Shown: in pieces, positions 16,494-23,156 of the stretch
Position numbering within the stretch: the first letter of the stretch is position 1
Layout of the letters: each line of letters begins with the position of its first letter
DNA from: Gemmatimonadota bacterium
Lineage (GTDB): Bacteria; Latescibacterota; UBA2968; UBA8231
Direction: 5' to 3'
Length of the DNA: 23,156 nt
Assembly (NCBI GenBank): GCA_002712305.1
Contig: PATE01000019.1
Span: 1 to 23,156 of the forward strand
Made by a program: the position numbers and the translations under genes
The notes under the pieces: generated by a model
What the model was told of the DNA's origin: nothing
Seen by the model: the letters and a program-made list of their open reading frames with translations, nothing else
Database searches by the model: none

Positions 16494-17347
16494 CTCGTGT
16501 CGGTATCCAGCCCGACGATTATCTCTGCCACTTCGACACCGCGCAGCAGGAATCCGAGGATGGGATAACACTTCTGTTCACAGGATCCGTAGAAGGTGCC
16601 TTCCTGGCGGGGAAACATGGCCGATGGTGGCCCCCACCAGAATTCGACCATCCCCTTCGGCGCCAGACCCAGACGAGTCGCCGCCTGCAGCAACTTCGGT
16701 GCACAGCAATCGCCCATCCCCGTAGGTGGTCGCGGACTTCCCGTCTGCACATCGGTCATAGGAAGGGTCTCTCCCAGGGCATTCTCGAACCGATAGGCGG
16801 CGTGAATCTTGTCGGTGAGGTCACGCGACAGCCTGCCTCGATCGATCTTGATCTCTTCAATCTGACGGCGGATGGGTTTGCTCGTGGGTCGTGCCTTCAA
16901 CTCGTCGATCTGCCGGGTGAGCTCGGCGACGCGGTCTTCCGTCTCACGGCGCGCGTCCGCATAGTCCTGCAGTCGCCCGGGTGAAGGGACCCAGCCTGCC
17001 GGGGCGACCCACGACTCGTCCCACTCCCCGGAAAAGGCTCGCAACGTTCCGAGATGCCCCCCTGCGTTGGCGACGACCATGACACCAAACATCTTGCCTG
17101 CTGCCGGCTCTCGCAGATGGGCACTGGTGAATCCGTCCTCGGTCTGAGATCGTTCATCCAGGTAGGTGCGAAGTGAGCGCGCCTCGGCGATCACTCTCGC
17201 CGTGGGGCCGATAGAGAGATCCTTACCGGATTCGGGGCAGCGGCCGACGTAGCGTACCGGGGGGATCGCACATTCATCGGCGCCACCCCCCCTTCCATCG
17301 GCGGTTTCATCGTTCAGGGGATGAAACAGGTCAGTGGCGCAATGCAT
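16490..17347 (-). CDS. Partner protein matching the N-terminal half of long RluA-family pseudouridine synthases
   Basis: A 285-residue protein. Near residues 55-100 it has the pattern HLREPAAGKMFGVMVV...GGHLGTLRAFSGEW, followed by a likely coiled coil (ETEDRVAELTRQIDELKARP to IKIDRGRLSRD). The C-terminal third has PPTGMGDCCAPKLLQAA, MVEFWWGPP and FYGSCEQKCYPILGFLLRG. These are features I associate with the N-terminal region of roughly 550-residue RluA-type proteins in other bacteria. The paired cysteines (GDCC, SCEQKC) could bind metal or form a redox pair. The start at 17347 (MHCATDLFHPLNDE) is preferred; longer starts up to 17404 run further into the upstream gene. It overlaps the upstream propeller gene by 17 bp and the downstream synthase gene by 4 bp. 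Biochemical role unknown. Confidence 0.75.
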   Translation of the reverse strand: MHCATDLFHPLNDETADGRGGGADECAIPPVRYVGRCPESGKDLSIGPTARVIAEARSLRTYLDERSQTEDGFTSAHLREPAAGKMFGVMVVANAGGHLGTLRAFSGEWDESWVAPAGWVPSPGRLQDYADARRETEDRVAELTRQIDELKARPTSKPIRRQIEEIKIDRGRLSRDLTDKIHAAYRFENALGETLPMTDVQTGSPRPPTGMGDCCAPKLLQAATRLGLAPKGMVEFWWGPPSAMFPRQEGTFYGSCEQKCYPILGFLLRGVEVAEIIVGLDTDTR

Positions 17348-19109
17348 AGGTCCGATCATCAAAGACGATCGCATCGTGTTGTGGTGAACCGTGGGCGCCT
17401 CCAATGACCATCAGTTCACCATCCATGACCACGGCTGAGGCCCAGGCCTGTTCAGTAGGCAGGTCTGGGCCCTTGCGCCATGATCTGGCCTTCGGATCGT
17501 AGCAGCGTGTGCCCTGATTCCCAAATCCACCGATGACCCAGACCTCCCCCTCGTAGGCGGCGGCCAGAGGCCCTTGTCCGATCGGCCCCGGCTGAGGGAA
17601 GTCCTCGTCCCACCAATCTTCTGATACATCGTAGGCATACATGCCGTCGATGCTGGCACAGTAGATGACACCGTCGAGGGCGCAGGCATGTCCCTGGCGA
17701 GTCGGTTCCGGAAGGGAGGTCTCCATGCGCCATGTTGTTTCACTCAGACCGATACTCTCTACGGAGTCGAGTTTTGGTCCTCCGTTGTGGGCGGCGCCAC
17801 CGATGGCGTAGATCCGACCATTGCAGGAGACGACGAAGGGATCGGTTCGAGCCACGTTCAGAGACGGGCCAGGTGCCCAGCTCGCGCTGGCCGGATCGAA
17901 GATGTCCACTGTGTAGAGGACCTGTCCCTCTCCCTCCCAGCCTCGAATTCGCGTCTCACCCCCTACGACCCAGACCTGTCCTCCCATCTCGGCAATGCCA
18001 TTGTAGCGCCGCGGGATGATCAAGGAACGGGCGATATCCCAGTACTCGGTGGAGGGATCGTAGCTGAACAGATCCTCGACGACGAAGGCCTCTGGCGGCA
18101 ACCCCCACTGGCCTGCCCAGCCACCGGCGACATACAACTTTCCCTGACACTCCACGGAGAAGATGTCGTGATTTCCGCCGCCGGGCAGGCGTCCACGTTT
18201 TCGCTCCCACGAATGCTGCCACGCGTCGGCCCCTGCCGGCTCTTGATACAGTCCATCCGCGGTGCCCGCCCAGATGTTGCCCCGTCTGTCGGCGAGCAAT
18301 GCGCCAGGGGCTGCCGGCGCTGTCGCCAGGGGCCGGGTTACCAGTTCGTCGTCAGCACTCGTATCGAGTTCGTAGATCTCGCCTGTGGAAAAAGCCGTCA
18401 TGAGCAGTTCGTTCGGCGACAGACCGACGGCCGTCACCGTGCCTCCGGGGAGGTTGTCCGAGACAATCTGCCAGCCCCGCTCCATATGCCGAGGGCAGAA
18501 CCGACGGATTCCTGCATTGCCGATGACCCAGACATAACCGACGCTGTCGGCGAAGAGAAACTGCCAGTCTCCCGCTGCCAACCAGGCCAACTGCCATGCG
18601 TCGGGAGCATTGGCGGGCAACACGAGAGGTTGGCGATGGCCTGCGTCGCCGGTCAGGCTCCAGCGATTGCCATAGATATCCAGCGCGTGTGGGACTGGCG
18701 CGGGTGTCACGGGTGTAGCTGGGTTGCCGGTGTAGGCACCATCCACACTAAGTGCCGTCGTGCACCCCTCTACCCAGAGTGCGCCGTCGGGCGTGCAGAC
18801 GATGGTTCCGTCTCCGTGTACCGTGCCGGCGAAAGAGGCGGTGATATCCTGCGCTGAGAGAGCATTCGCATCGGACATATCTCCTGCGCCGTTGGGCGCG
18901 ATGTCGAAACAGAGCACCCGGCCTGATCGGGTGCAGTAGTATCGACCATCTGGCCCTCGAGCCGAACTGTGAATGGCATCCTCGTCGATCATGTCGAGGG
19001 TGCCGTCCACATACTGGGCCAACCCCTTGTGGAGGGCGATGACCAGGTGCCCGTCGTCATGCTCCATGAGCGTATGTGGTGCGTCTGGCAGAATGGAGAT
19101 CTGTTTCAT
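17331..19109 (-). CDS. Kelch-type beta-propeller protein, no signal peptide
   Basis: A 592-residue protein with two propeller-like halves. Residues 1-300 carry repeats such as DGHLVIALHKGLAQY, ADSVGYVWVIGNAGIRRF and ADRRGNIWAGTADGLYQ, like the two-component-regulator propeller type. Residues 310-585 carry Kelch repeats of the form GKLYVAGGWAG...FSYDPSTEYW, GQVWVVGGETR...FDPASASW, GRIYAIGGAA and GEVWVIGGFG. Propellers bind proteins or sugars; no catalytic motif is visible. No signal peptide or membrane segment is seen, so a cytosolic location is inferred, unusual for this type. ATG at 19109 with GAGG 4 nt upstream is preferred over a GTG at 19142. It leads the minus-strand operon and its 3' end overlaps the RluA-partner gene by 17 bp. 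Confidence 0.85.
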   Translation of the reverse strand: MKQISILPDAPHTLMEHDDGHLVIALHKGLAQYVDGTLDMIDEDAIHSSARGPDGRYYCTRSGRVLCFDIAPNGAGDMSDANALSAQDITASFAGTVHGDGTIVCTPDGALWVEGCTTALSVDGAYTGNPATPVTPAPVPHALDIYGNRWSLTGDAGHRQPLVLPANAPDAWQLAWLAAGDWQFLFADSVGYVWVIGNAGIRRFCPRHMERGWQIVSDNLPGGTVTAVGLSPNELLMTAFSTGEIYELDTSADDELVTRPLATAPAAPGALLADRRGNIWAGTADGLYQEPAGADAWQHSWERKRGRLPGGGNHDIFSVECQGKLYVAGGWAGQWGLPPEAFVVEDLFSYDPSTEYWDIARSLIIPRRYNGIAEMGGQVWVVGGETRIRGWEGEGQVLYTVDIFDPASASWAPGPSLNVARTDPFVVSCNGRIYAIGGAAHNGGPKLDSVESIGLSETTWRMETSLPEPTRQGHACALDGVIYCASIDGMYAYDVSEDWWDEDFPQPGPIGQGPLAAAYEGEVWVIGGFGNQGTRCYDPKARSWRKGPDLPTEQAWASAVVMDGELMVIGGAHGSPQHDAIVFDDRTYALRH

Positions 19110-19187
19110 GGATCCTCGCCAAGGCTGGCATTTCGGATTCACCTCGGGTAATCGCCGCGGACAGACAGTAAGCGGACAGATCGATCA

Positions 19188-19217
19188 CGCAAGTAAGGTG
19201 ACTCGTGAAGACTTGCG
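19188..19217. promoter_or_regulatory. Inverted repeat in the Kelch/PhyH divergent region
   Basis: CGCAAGT (19188-19194) and ACTTGCG (19211-19217) are perfect 7-bp arms 16 bp apart, centred in the 138-bp gap between two divergent genes. The spacing, about two helical turns between half-site centres, fits a dimeric repressor or activator site. No regulator gene is in the window and no consensus is recognised. Confidence 0.3.
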
Positions 19218-19247
19218 AACACGGTAGGGAGAGACTTTTCTCAGCGC

Positions 19248-20003
19248 ATGAGCAACGAGGATCCCTCCAGGTTTCCAGAACTCGGCTACTGTCTCTTCCG
19301 GGACGGCTTATCTCCGGCCGCCCTGGAACCTTACTCGGCGTATGTCGACGAGGCCCTGGCCGAGGGGAGGCCTCTTGGCGAGATGCATGCCTTCGTTGCA
19401 TCCTGGCGGTCGCTCTGCTGCCACCCGAAGATCCTTCGTGCCCTCGAAGCTTCTCTGGGAACCCCCGAGCTGATCCTGTTTTTCTCCAGCGCCTTCGTGA
19501 AACAGCCCCATGACGCCAAGCGTGTCGACTGGCATCAGGACAATACGTATTGGCCCGCGATCAGCGGCACCGATGTTGTGACCGTGTGGATCGCCCTCGA
19601 CGACGTGGATGAAGAGAATTCGTGCATGAACGTGGTGCCTCGTTCACATGCAGGATATCGTGAGCTGGAGATGATCCCGGTGGAGGAGGAAAAGGGGGCT
19701 ATGCTGGGGCGGCGTGTGGAGGTGACGGCCGAAATGTCTTCCTCCGCTGTGCCTATGATTCTGAAAACGGGTGAGTTTTCGATCCATGATTCACATCTGG
19801 TTCATGGCAGTGCCCCGAATCACAGTTCACGCAGACGAGGGGGATACACGATCAGATATGGCAATGCACTGACGACGAAGGTCGATCTGGCCCTCCACAA
19901 GTACGGAGATCACGAGGCGCTCCCCGTGTATTATGTCCGTGGCGAGGGCACAGGTCTGCATGACGGATACGTAGATGTCCGCGCCCTCAGCGGCGAGTGG
20001 TAG
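19248..20003 (+). CDS. Phytanoyl-CoA dioxygenase (PhyH) family Fe(II)/2-oxoglutarate oxygenase
   Basis: A 251-residue protein of the PhyH family, which hydroxylates small molecules using Fe(II), 2-oxoglutarate and O2. The iron triad is visible: His96 and Asp98 in VDWHQDNTYW, and the distal histidine in IHDSHLVHGSAPN (likely His186). The arginine that binds the 2-oxoglutarate carboxylate is probably in SSRRRGGYTIRY. NVVPRSHAGY is another family signature. The length is typical. The start is ATG at 19248; a start at 19205 is in another frame and not supported. The ribosome site is weak (GAGAG well upstream). It is divergent from the Kelch gene and stands alone. The substrate cannot be predicted; such genes are often multiplied in this kind of genome. 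Confidence 0.92.
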   Translation: MSNEDPSRFPELGYCLFRDGLSPAALEPYSAYVDEALAEGRPLGEMHAFVASWRSLCCHPKILRALEASLGTPELILFFSSAFVKQPHDAKRVDWHQDNTYWPAISGTDVVTVWIALDDVDEENSCMNVVPRSHAGYRELEMIPVEEEKGAMLGRRVEVTAEMSSSAVPMILKTGEFSIHDSHLVHGSAPNHSSRRRGGYTIRYGNALTTKVDLALHKYGDHEALPVYYVRGEGTGLHDGYVDVRALSGEW

Positions 20004-20120
20004 CGACACGGCATCCGAGGGTAGCGATTCTTAGATTCCGTGTTTCGCGAGTTGGGCAAGAGCGCGATTGCACACGATCTGTACTCATAGACGTCCACCA
20101 TGACACAGAGAGTTCGCTCC

Positions 20121-20927
20121 ATGTTGATTCTACTATCACCCGCCAAGTCGCTTGATTTCGAAACGCCGGCTTCCGTCAAGACGGCCGACACACCACGCTT
20201 CCTCGATGAGCAGACAGCGAGCCTGATCACCACGCTGCGGCGGAAGAAGGCCTCCGAGCTGGCCAAGTTGATGGATTTGAGTGGCAGACTTGCAGAGCTG
20301 AACCATGATCGGTTTCAGCAGTTCGATGCAGATCTGATCCACACAGGTGTCGCTGGGTCCAAAGCGAGTGACGGTCCACTGCGGGTGAAGCAGGCCATGT
20401 GGGCCTTCACCGGCGATGTGTATCAGGGACTGGATGCCACTTCGATGACGACGGCGCAGCGCAAGACGGCCCAACAGAGAATTCGCATGCTCTCGGGTCT
20501 GTATGGTGTGCTGAAACCGTGTGATCTGATGCTGCCCTACCGACTCGAGATGGGAACCCGCCTCAAGACCCGCAAGGGCAAGGATCTGTATCAATTCTGG
20601 GGATCGGCCATCACCGATGCGCTGGCTGAAGAAGAGCCGGACTGGATCTGCAATCTGGCGAGCAAGGAATACTATCGGTCGGTTCGCGAGAAAGAGCTGC
20701 CCTGCCCCGTTATCCACCCCGTCTTCAAGGATGAAGTGAAGGGAGAGTTCCGTGCCATGGGCATGTTTGCCAAGTATGCCCGGGGCCTCATGGCGCGCTG
20801 GATCGTGACCAAGAAGATTTCAAAGCCTGCCCAGCTGTCGAGGTTCGACGTGGGTGGCTATGGATACGACGCGTCGGAATCGGAAGAAGGGGCGCCCGTG
20901 TTCAAGCGCCCGGCAGCGGCAAGGTAG
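20121..20927 (+). CDS. yaaA: YaaA (DUF328/UPF0246) peroxide-stress protein
   Basis: A 268-residue YaaA homologue. The N-terminus MLILLSPAKSLDFETP is the family hallmark. Further signatures are YQGLDATSMT, RIRMLSGLYGVLKPCDLMLPYRLEMGT, YQFWGSAIT, NLASKEYYRSV and HPVFKDE, ending with FDVGGYGYDASESEEGAPVFKR. In E. coli the family lowers DNA damage under hydrogen peroxide by limiting free iron, and members have a DNA-binding fold; that role is family knowledge, not shown here. ATG at 20121 is preferred over the one at 20100 because it gives the canonical N-terminus and has GAGAG about 10 nt upstream. The last 26 bp overlap the 3' end of the convergent propeller gene. Length and motifs are normal. 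Confidence 0.95.
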   Translation: MLILLSPAKSLDFETPASVKTADTPRFLDEQTASLITTLRRKKASELAKLMDLSGRLAELNHDRFQQFDADLIHTGVAGSKASDGPLRVKQAMWAFTGDVYQGLDATSMTTAQRKTAQQRIRMLSGLYGVLKPCDLMLPYRLEMGTRLKTRKGKDLYQFWGSAITDALAEEEPDWICNLASKEYYRSVREKELPCPVIHPVFKDEVKGEFRAMGMFAKYARGLMARWIVTKKISKPAQLSRFDVGGYGYDASESEEGAPVFKRPAAAR

Positions 20928-21894
20928 CCGTGGCGGTGCCAATGCCCGTGTTGCCATACCCATTGCCGCAATAGAAAAGTCGCAGTTGATGTCCCTCGTC
21001 GACGATGGAGGGGTACTCGACCATCTGCGACTCCCACTGATTCTGAGGGGCCGGAGCCAGAGATAGGTTGGTCTCCGGTTCACCCCGATCCCATGTGTAG
21101 CCGTCGACACTGACCGCTTCTGACATCGAGTAGAATCCCCAGCGCGTGCCGATACCGCAATACATCATTCGGTAACGATCCTTTTCACGCCACACCCATG
21201 GCGCGGCGACGGCGGCATCCTCTGTGGAGACGTCCGGTCGCGGGCTGAGCACAACACGGTGATCGGTCCAACGCAGGCCGTCGGTGGAATGACAGACGGC
21301 GCAGTGTTTCTCCTGGTCGACACGGATGTCGTTTGGGTCGGGCGTGCCAGTGGCCAGCGTGTAGTACATCCGATAGTGCGTCGATCCGTCGAGTCTCAGC
21401 TCTTGCAGGATGGTGCCGCCGCCGGCGATTCCACGATTGTTGGGAAACTGTGCGGTCTGATCGCCGGTGATGATGGGGAAGGTGGATAGACGATCGAAGT
21501 GCAGTCCGTCTTCGCTGGTGGCCAGGCCAATGCCCCAGAACGACTGCAGACCTGTCGGACTGTCGTCCTTGCCTGAGTAATACAGATGCCAGCGATCACC
21601 GAAGCGGACCACCATGGGCAGCACACACCACGTGCTGTCGAAATGCCCGGGGGCACCCAGGTCGAGCACGACGCCGCGGCGCGTGAGTTCGGTGGGATGA
21701 TCGAGGGGTGCCGTCGCCAGACAGATGCGCTGATGGCCATCGGCATCGCCGCCTGAGTAGTACAGGCGTAGTTCGTCGCCGACACGAATCGCCCAGGGAT
21801 TCATGCAGCGTGTCGAATCGAACGTGCTTGCAGGACCGGGTGGCAGGATTGGATTGGACGGATTCCGCCGCCAGGGAATGACGTTGATCTTCAT
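20902..21894 (-). CDS. GH43/GH32-like five-bladed beta-propeller protein (putative glycosidase)
   Basis: A 330-residue protein built of repeats typical of the GH43/GH32/GH68-like five-bladed propeller: NPWAIRVGDELRLYYSGGDADGHQRICLAT, LPMVVRFGDRWHLYYSGKDD, IGLATSEDGLHFDR, HYRMYYTLATG, APWVWREKDRYRMMYCG and YPSIVDEGHQLRLFYCGNG. A tryptophan-ended opening, PWRRNPSNPILPPGP, precedes the first blade, where glycosidases of this group often hold an active-site Asp. No signal peptide is visible, so an intracellular enzyme or binding protein is inferred. ATG at 21894 is preferred over a TTG at 21900; no clear ribosome site is present. The 3' end overlaps yaaA by 26 bp in antisense. Substrate unknown; catalytic acids were not assigned with confidence. 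Confidence 0.75.
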   Translation of the reverse strand: MKINVIPWRRNPSNPILPPGPASTFDSTRCMNPWAIRVGDELRLYYSGGDADGHQRICLATAPLDHPTELTRRGVVLDLGAPGHFDSTWCVLPMVVRFGDRWHLYYSGKDDSPTGLQSFWGIGLATSEDGLHFDRLSTFPIITGDQTAQFPNNRGIAGGGTILQELRLDGSTHYRMYYTLATGTPDPNDIRVDQEKHCAVCHSTDGLRWTDHRVVLSPRPDVSTEDAAVAAPWVWREKDRYRMMYCGIGTRWGFYSMSEAVSVDGYTWDRGEPETNLSLAPAPQNQWESQMVEYPSIVDEGHQLRLFYCGNGYGNTGIGTATATLPLPGA

Positions 21895-21993
21895 GCACAA
21901 ATTCTACAGTCTGTCATGACAGGGGGCCACATTCATAGATTAGCGGCCCTGAACCAATGACACGCGACCGGATCTGAGAGCAAGGGACGGCAG

Positions 21994-22017
21994 ATGAAAG
22001 TGACGAAGGGCTGGTGA
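21994..22017 (+). other. Possible 7-residue leader peptide overlapping the phosphoesterase start
   Basis: ATG at 21994 opens a frame MKVTKGW ending in TGA at 22015-22017, and that stop overlaps the GTG start of the phosphoesterase (22014-22016). AAGGGACGG sits just ahead of the ATG and is a better ribosome site than the one before the GTG. This could couple translation, or be chance. Confidence 0.25.
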
Positions 22018-22892
22018 CACGATTTCTCTATCTATCGGACAGCCACTGGGGGGCGGGCGACGTCGGTTATCACCTGCAACCGAAATACGACGAGCATCTG
22101 CCCGAGCTCATTACGGCATTGAAGAAATGGATGGCGTCCGCCGGTTCCGTCGACTTCGTCCTTCACGGAGGCGACATGGTGCACGAGACGAAGGACGCCG
22201 ACATTCGTGCCGCCGTCGATCGCTTCGATCTGGGTATTCCTGTTCATCTGTGCCTGGGGAACCACGACATCACGTCGGCCGGGAGTCTCGAGACCTGGGA
22301 GCGTCTGGCACCACAGCTGTTTGGTAATCCAGCGGCCGTCGATCACGGCGCAGCCGGTTTCGCCATCGACGTCGAGGACTGTGTCATCCACGTGATCCCC
22401 AATCAGTGGGGCACGACACCCTTCGTCTGGGACGAAACCCAAGATCCGCACTTTCTGGATTCACAGATGGAGGTTCTCGATGCCCGACTGGCGGCTCGGC
22501 CCGACGCGACGCACCTGATCTCCACTCACAGTCCCGTATTCGCCATCGAAACAGGGCAGACCGGCCTTGAAGGGCCGTTTCATTCTCCCGCCGCCTCATT
22601 TGCCGAGGTGGTCACGGCGGTTGCAGAAAGGCACGGTGTCACCTGTGTCCTCGGTGCACACAGTCACGCCAACATGAACAAGGAGCACACCGGCGTGAAC
22701 TATGTCACCGTCAGTTCCTTCGTCGAAACCCCCTTCGAATTCAAGCTCTTCGAAGTCGACGCCCATTCGTTGTCCATGGAAACACACAATCTCCAGGACA
22801 GAGTGGAGTTCGCCGCCGACTACGACTGGAACAGCACCTTCGTTCAGGGGCGCGCCTGCGATCGGTCCATCCAAAAGGAATGGACTCGATGA
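22014..22892 (+). CDS. Calcineurin-like metallophosphoesterase
   Basis: A 292-residue protein with the full set of dinuclear-metal motifs: LSDSHWG (Asp9, His11), HGGDMVHE (Asp54), LGNHD (Asn83, His84), ISTHSP and GAHSHANM (the usual GHxH with alanine for glycine). These hydrolyse phosphomono- or diesters; substrates range from cyclic nucleotides to lipids and nucleic acids, and none is indicated. No signal peptide is seen, so it is probably cytosolic. The start is GTG at 22014, overlapping a possible leader peptide; GAAGGG lies only 3 nt upstream. Its TGA overlaps the next gene's ATG (ATGA, 22889-22892), so the redoxin-like protein downstream is expected to be co-translated. Confidence 0.92.
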   Translation: MTRFLYLSDSHWGAGDVGYHLQPKYDEHLPELITALKKWMASAGSVDFVLHGGDMVHETKDADIRAAVDRFDLGIPVHLCLGNHDITSAGSLETWERLAPQLFGNPAAVDHGAAGFAIDVEDCVIHVIPNQWGTTPFVWDETQDPHFLDSQMEVLDARLAARPDATHLISTHSPVFAIETGQTGLEGPFHSPAASFAEVVTAVAERHGVTCVLGAHSHANMNKEHTGVNYVTVSSFVETPFEFKLFEVDAHSLSMETHNLQDRVEFAADYDWNSTFVQGRACDRSIQKEWTR

Positions 22893-23156
22893 GCCATCAG
22901 AGCCTCACCGGTCTGGGTTGCGGCGAACGGGCGCCTGACTTCGTGGCCCCCGTCGAGGATGGCACGGAGACTCGTTTTTACGCCCGGGCAGGGGGCCGAC
23001 CTGCACTGCTTCTGTTCACGTCCAGTGGGAGCCATGCAGTATTCCGTGTGGCCATGGCCTTGGCAGATCGGGCGAGTCTGCACCTAGTCGTCCCGGAAGG
23101 TCGACTCAGCGCTGAGGATCTGCGCACCTCGGAGAACCAGTTCCTAAAGACGCAGG
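22889..23156 (+). CDS. Redoxin/peroxiredoxin-like protein, N-terminal part, cut by window edge
   Basis: Eighty-nine codons are visible with no stop before the right edge. The opening GLGCGERAPDFVAPVEDGTETRFYARAGGRPALLLF has the AhpC/TSA-like pattern: G-x-x-APDF, an exposed hairpin, then the first hydrophobic strand. In redoxins the strand is followed by a cysteine-bearing loop. Here it reads TSSGSHAVFRV with no cysteine, so classical peroxidase or thiol activity is unlikely in this part. Such cysteine-less redoxin domains occur ahead of other modules, for example prolyl-4-hydroxylase-type oxygenases, so the full protein may be longer and bifunctional; this cannot be tested here. ATG at 22889 overlaps the phosphoesterase stop by four bases. 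Confidence 0.65.
   Translation, partial: MSHQSLTGLGCGERAPDFVAPVEDGTETRFYARAGGRPALLLFTSSGSHAVFRVAMALADRASLHLVVPEGRLSAEDLRTSENQFLKTQ

Noticed and set aside
17688-18857. Long 389-codon plus-strand open frame
   Set aside because: It is antisense to the Kelch gene and shows no family pattern; GC-rich codon bias readily gives such shadows.

Overview
The window looks like chromosome from an uncultured, moderately GC-rich bacterium. The gene mix suggests a Latescibacterota/Poribacteria-like or other FCB-related lineage: a PorU/C25-type exported protein with a FlgD-like C-terminal domain, a large DUF6785-like membrane protein, a phytanoyl-CoA dioxygenase-type oxygenase, an unusual amidohydrolase, and cytosolic beta-propeller proteins. 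This placement is inference from gene content only. I see no rRNA, tRNA, CRISPR array, phage or insertion-sequence genes. Coding density is high. The longest gene-free stretch is about 265 bp (9298-9562), and it holds several inverted repeats ahead of the main operon.

Left part (1-7900): the 3' end of a C25/PorU-like gene (+); a decayed C-terminal remnant of a polytopic glycosyltransferase-like gene (-); a DEAD-box RNA helicase with a DbpA-type RNA-binding domain (-); an aldo/keto reductase (+); and a 720-codon DUF6785-like membrane protein gene (-) interrupted by one in-frame TGA.

Middle (8000-14670): a uronate-dehydrogenase-like SDR (+) converges on a GNAT acetyltransferase (-). A tight five-gene operon (+) follows: a D-2-hydroxyacid dehydrogenase, a short-chain dehydrogenase that lacks its active-site lysine, and the E1 alpha, E1 beta and E2 subunits of a 2-oxoacid/acetoin-type dehydrogenase complex. 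No E3 is present. The set suggests stepwise oxidation of a hydroxy compound to a 2-oxo substrate, then oxidative decarboxylation to an acyl-CoA. The substrate cannot be read from the sequence.

Right part (14680-23156): a minus-strand operon, in transcription order, carries a Kelch-type propeller protein, a protein matching the extra N-terminal half of long RluA-family proteins, the RluA-type pseudouridine synthase itself, and an amidohydrolase-2 family protein. Next come a PhyH-type Fe(II)/2OG oxygenase (+), YaaA (+), a GH43/GH32-like five-bladed propeller protein (-) whose 3' end overlaps yaaA, a calcineurin-like phosphoesterase (+), and the start of a cysteine-less redoxin-like protein (+) cut by the window edge.

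The strongest leads are the in-frame TGA in the membrane protein gene, the lysine-to-methionine change in the operon SDR, the serine at the expected catalytic cysteine of the C25 protein, the split RluA-type pair, and the E3-less operon with a structured leader.
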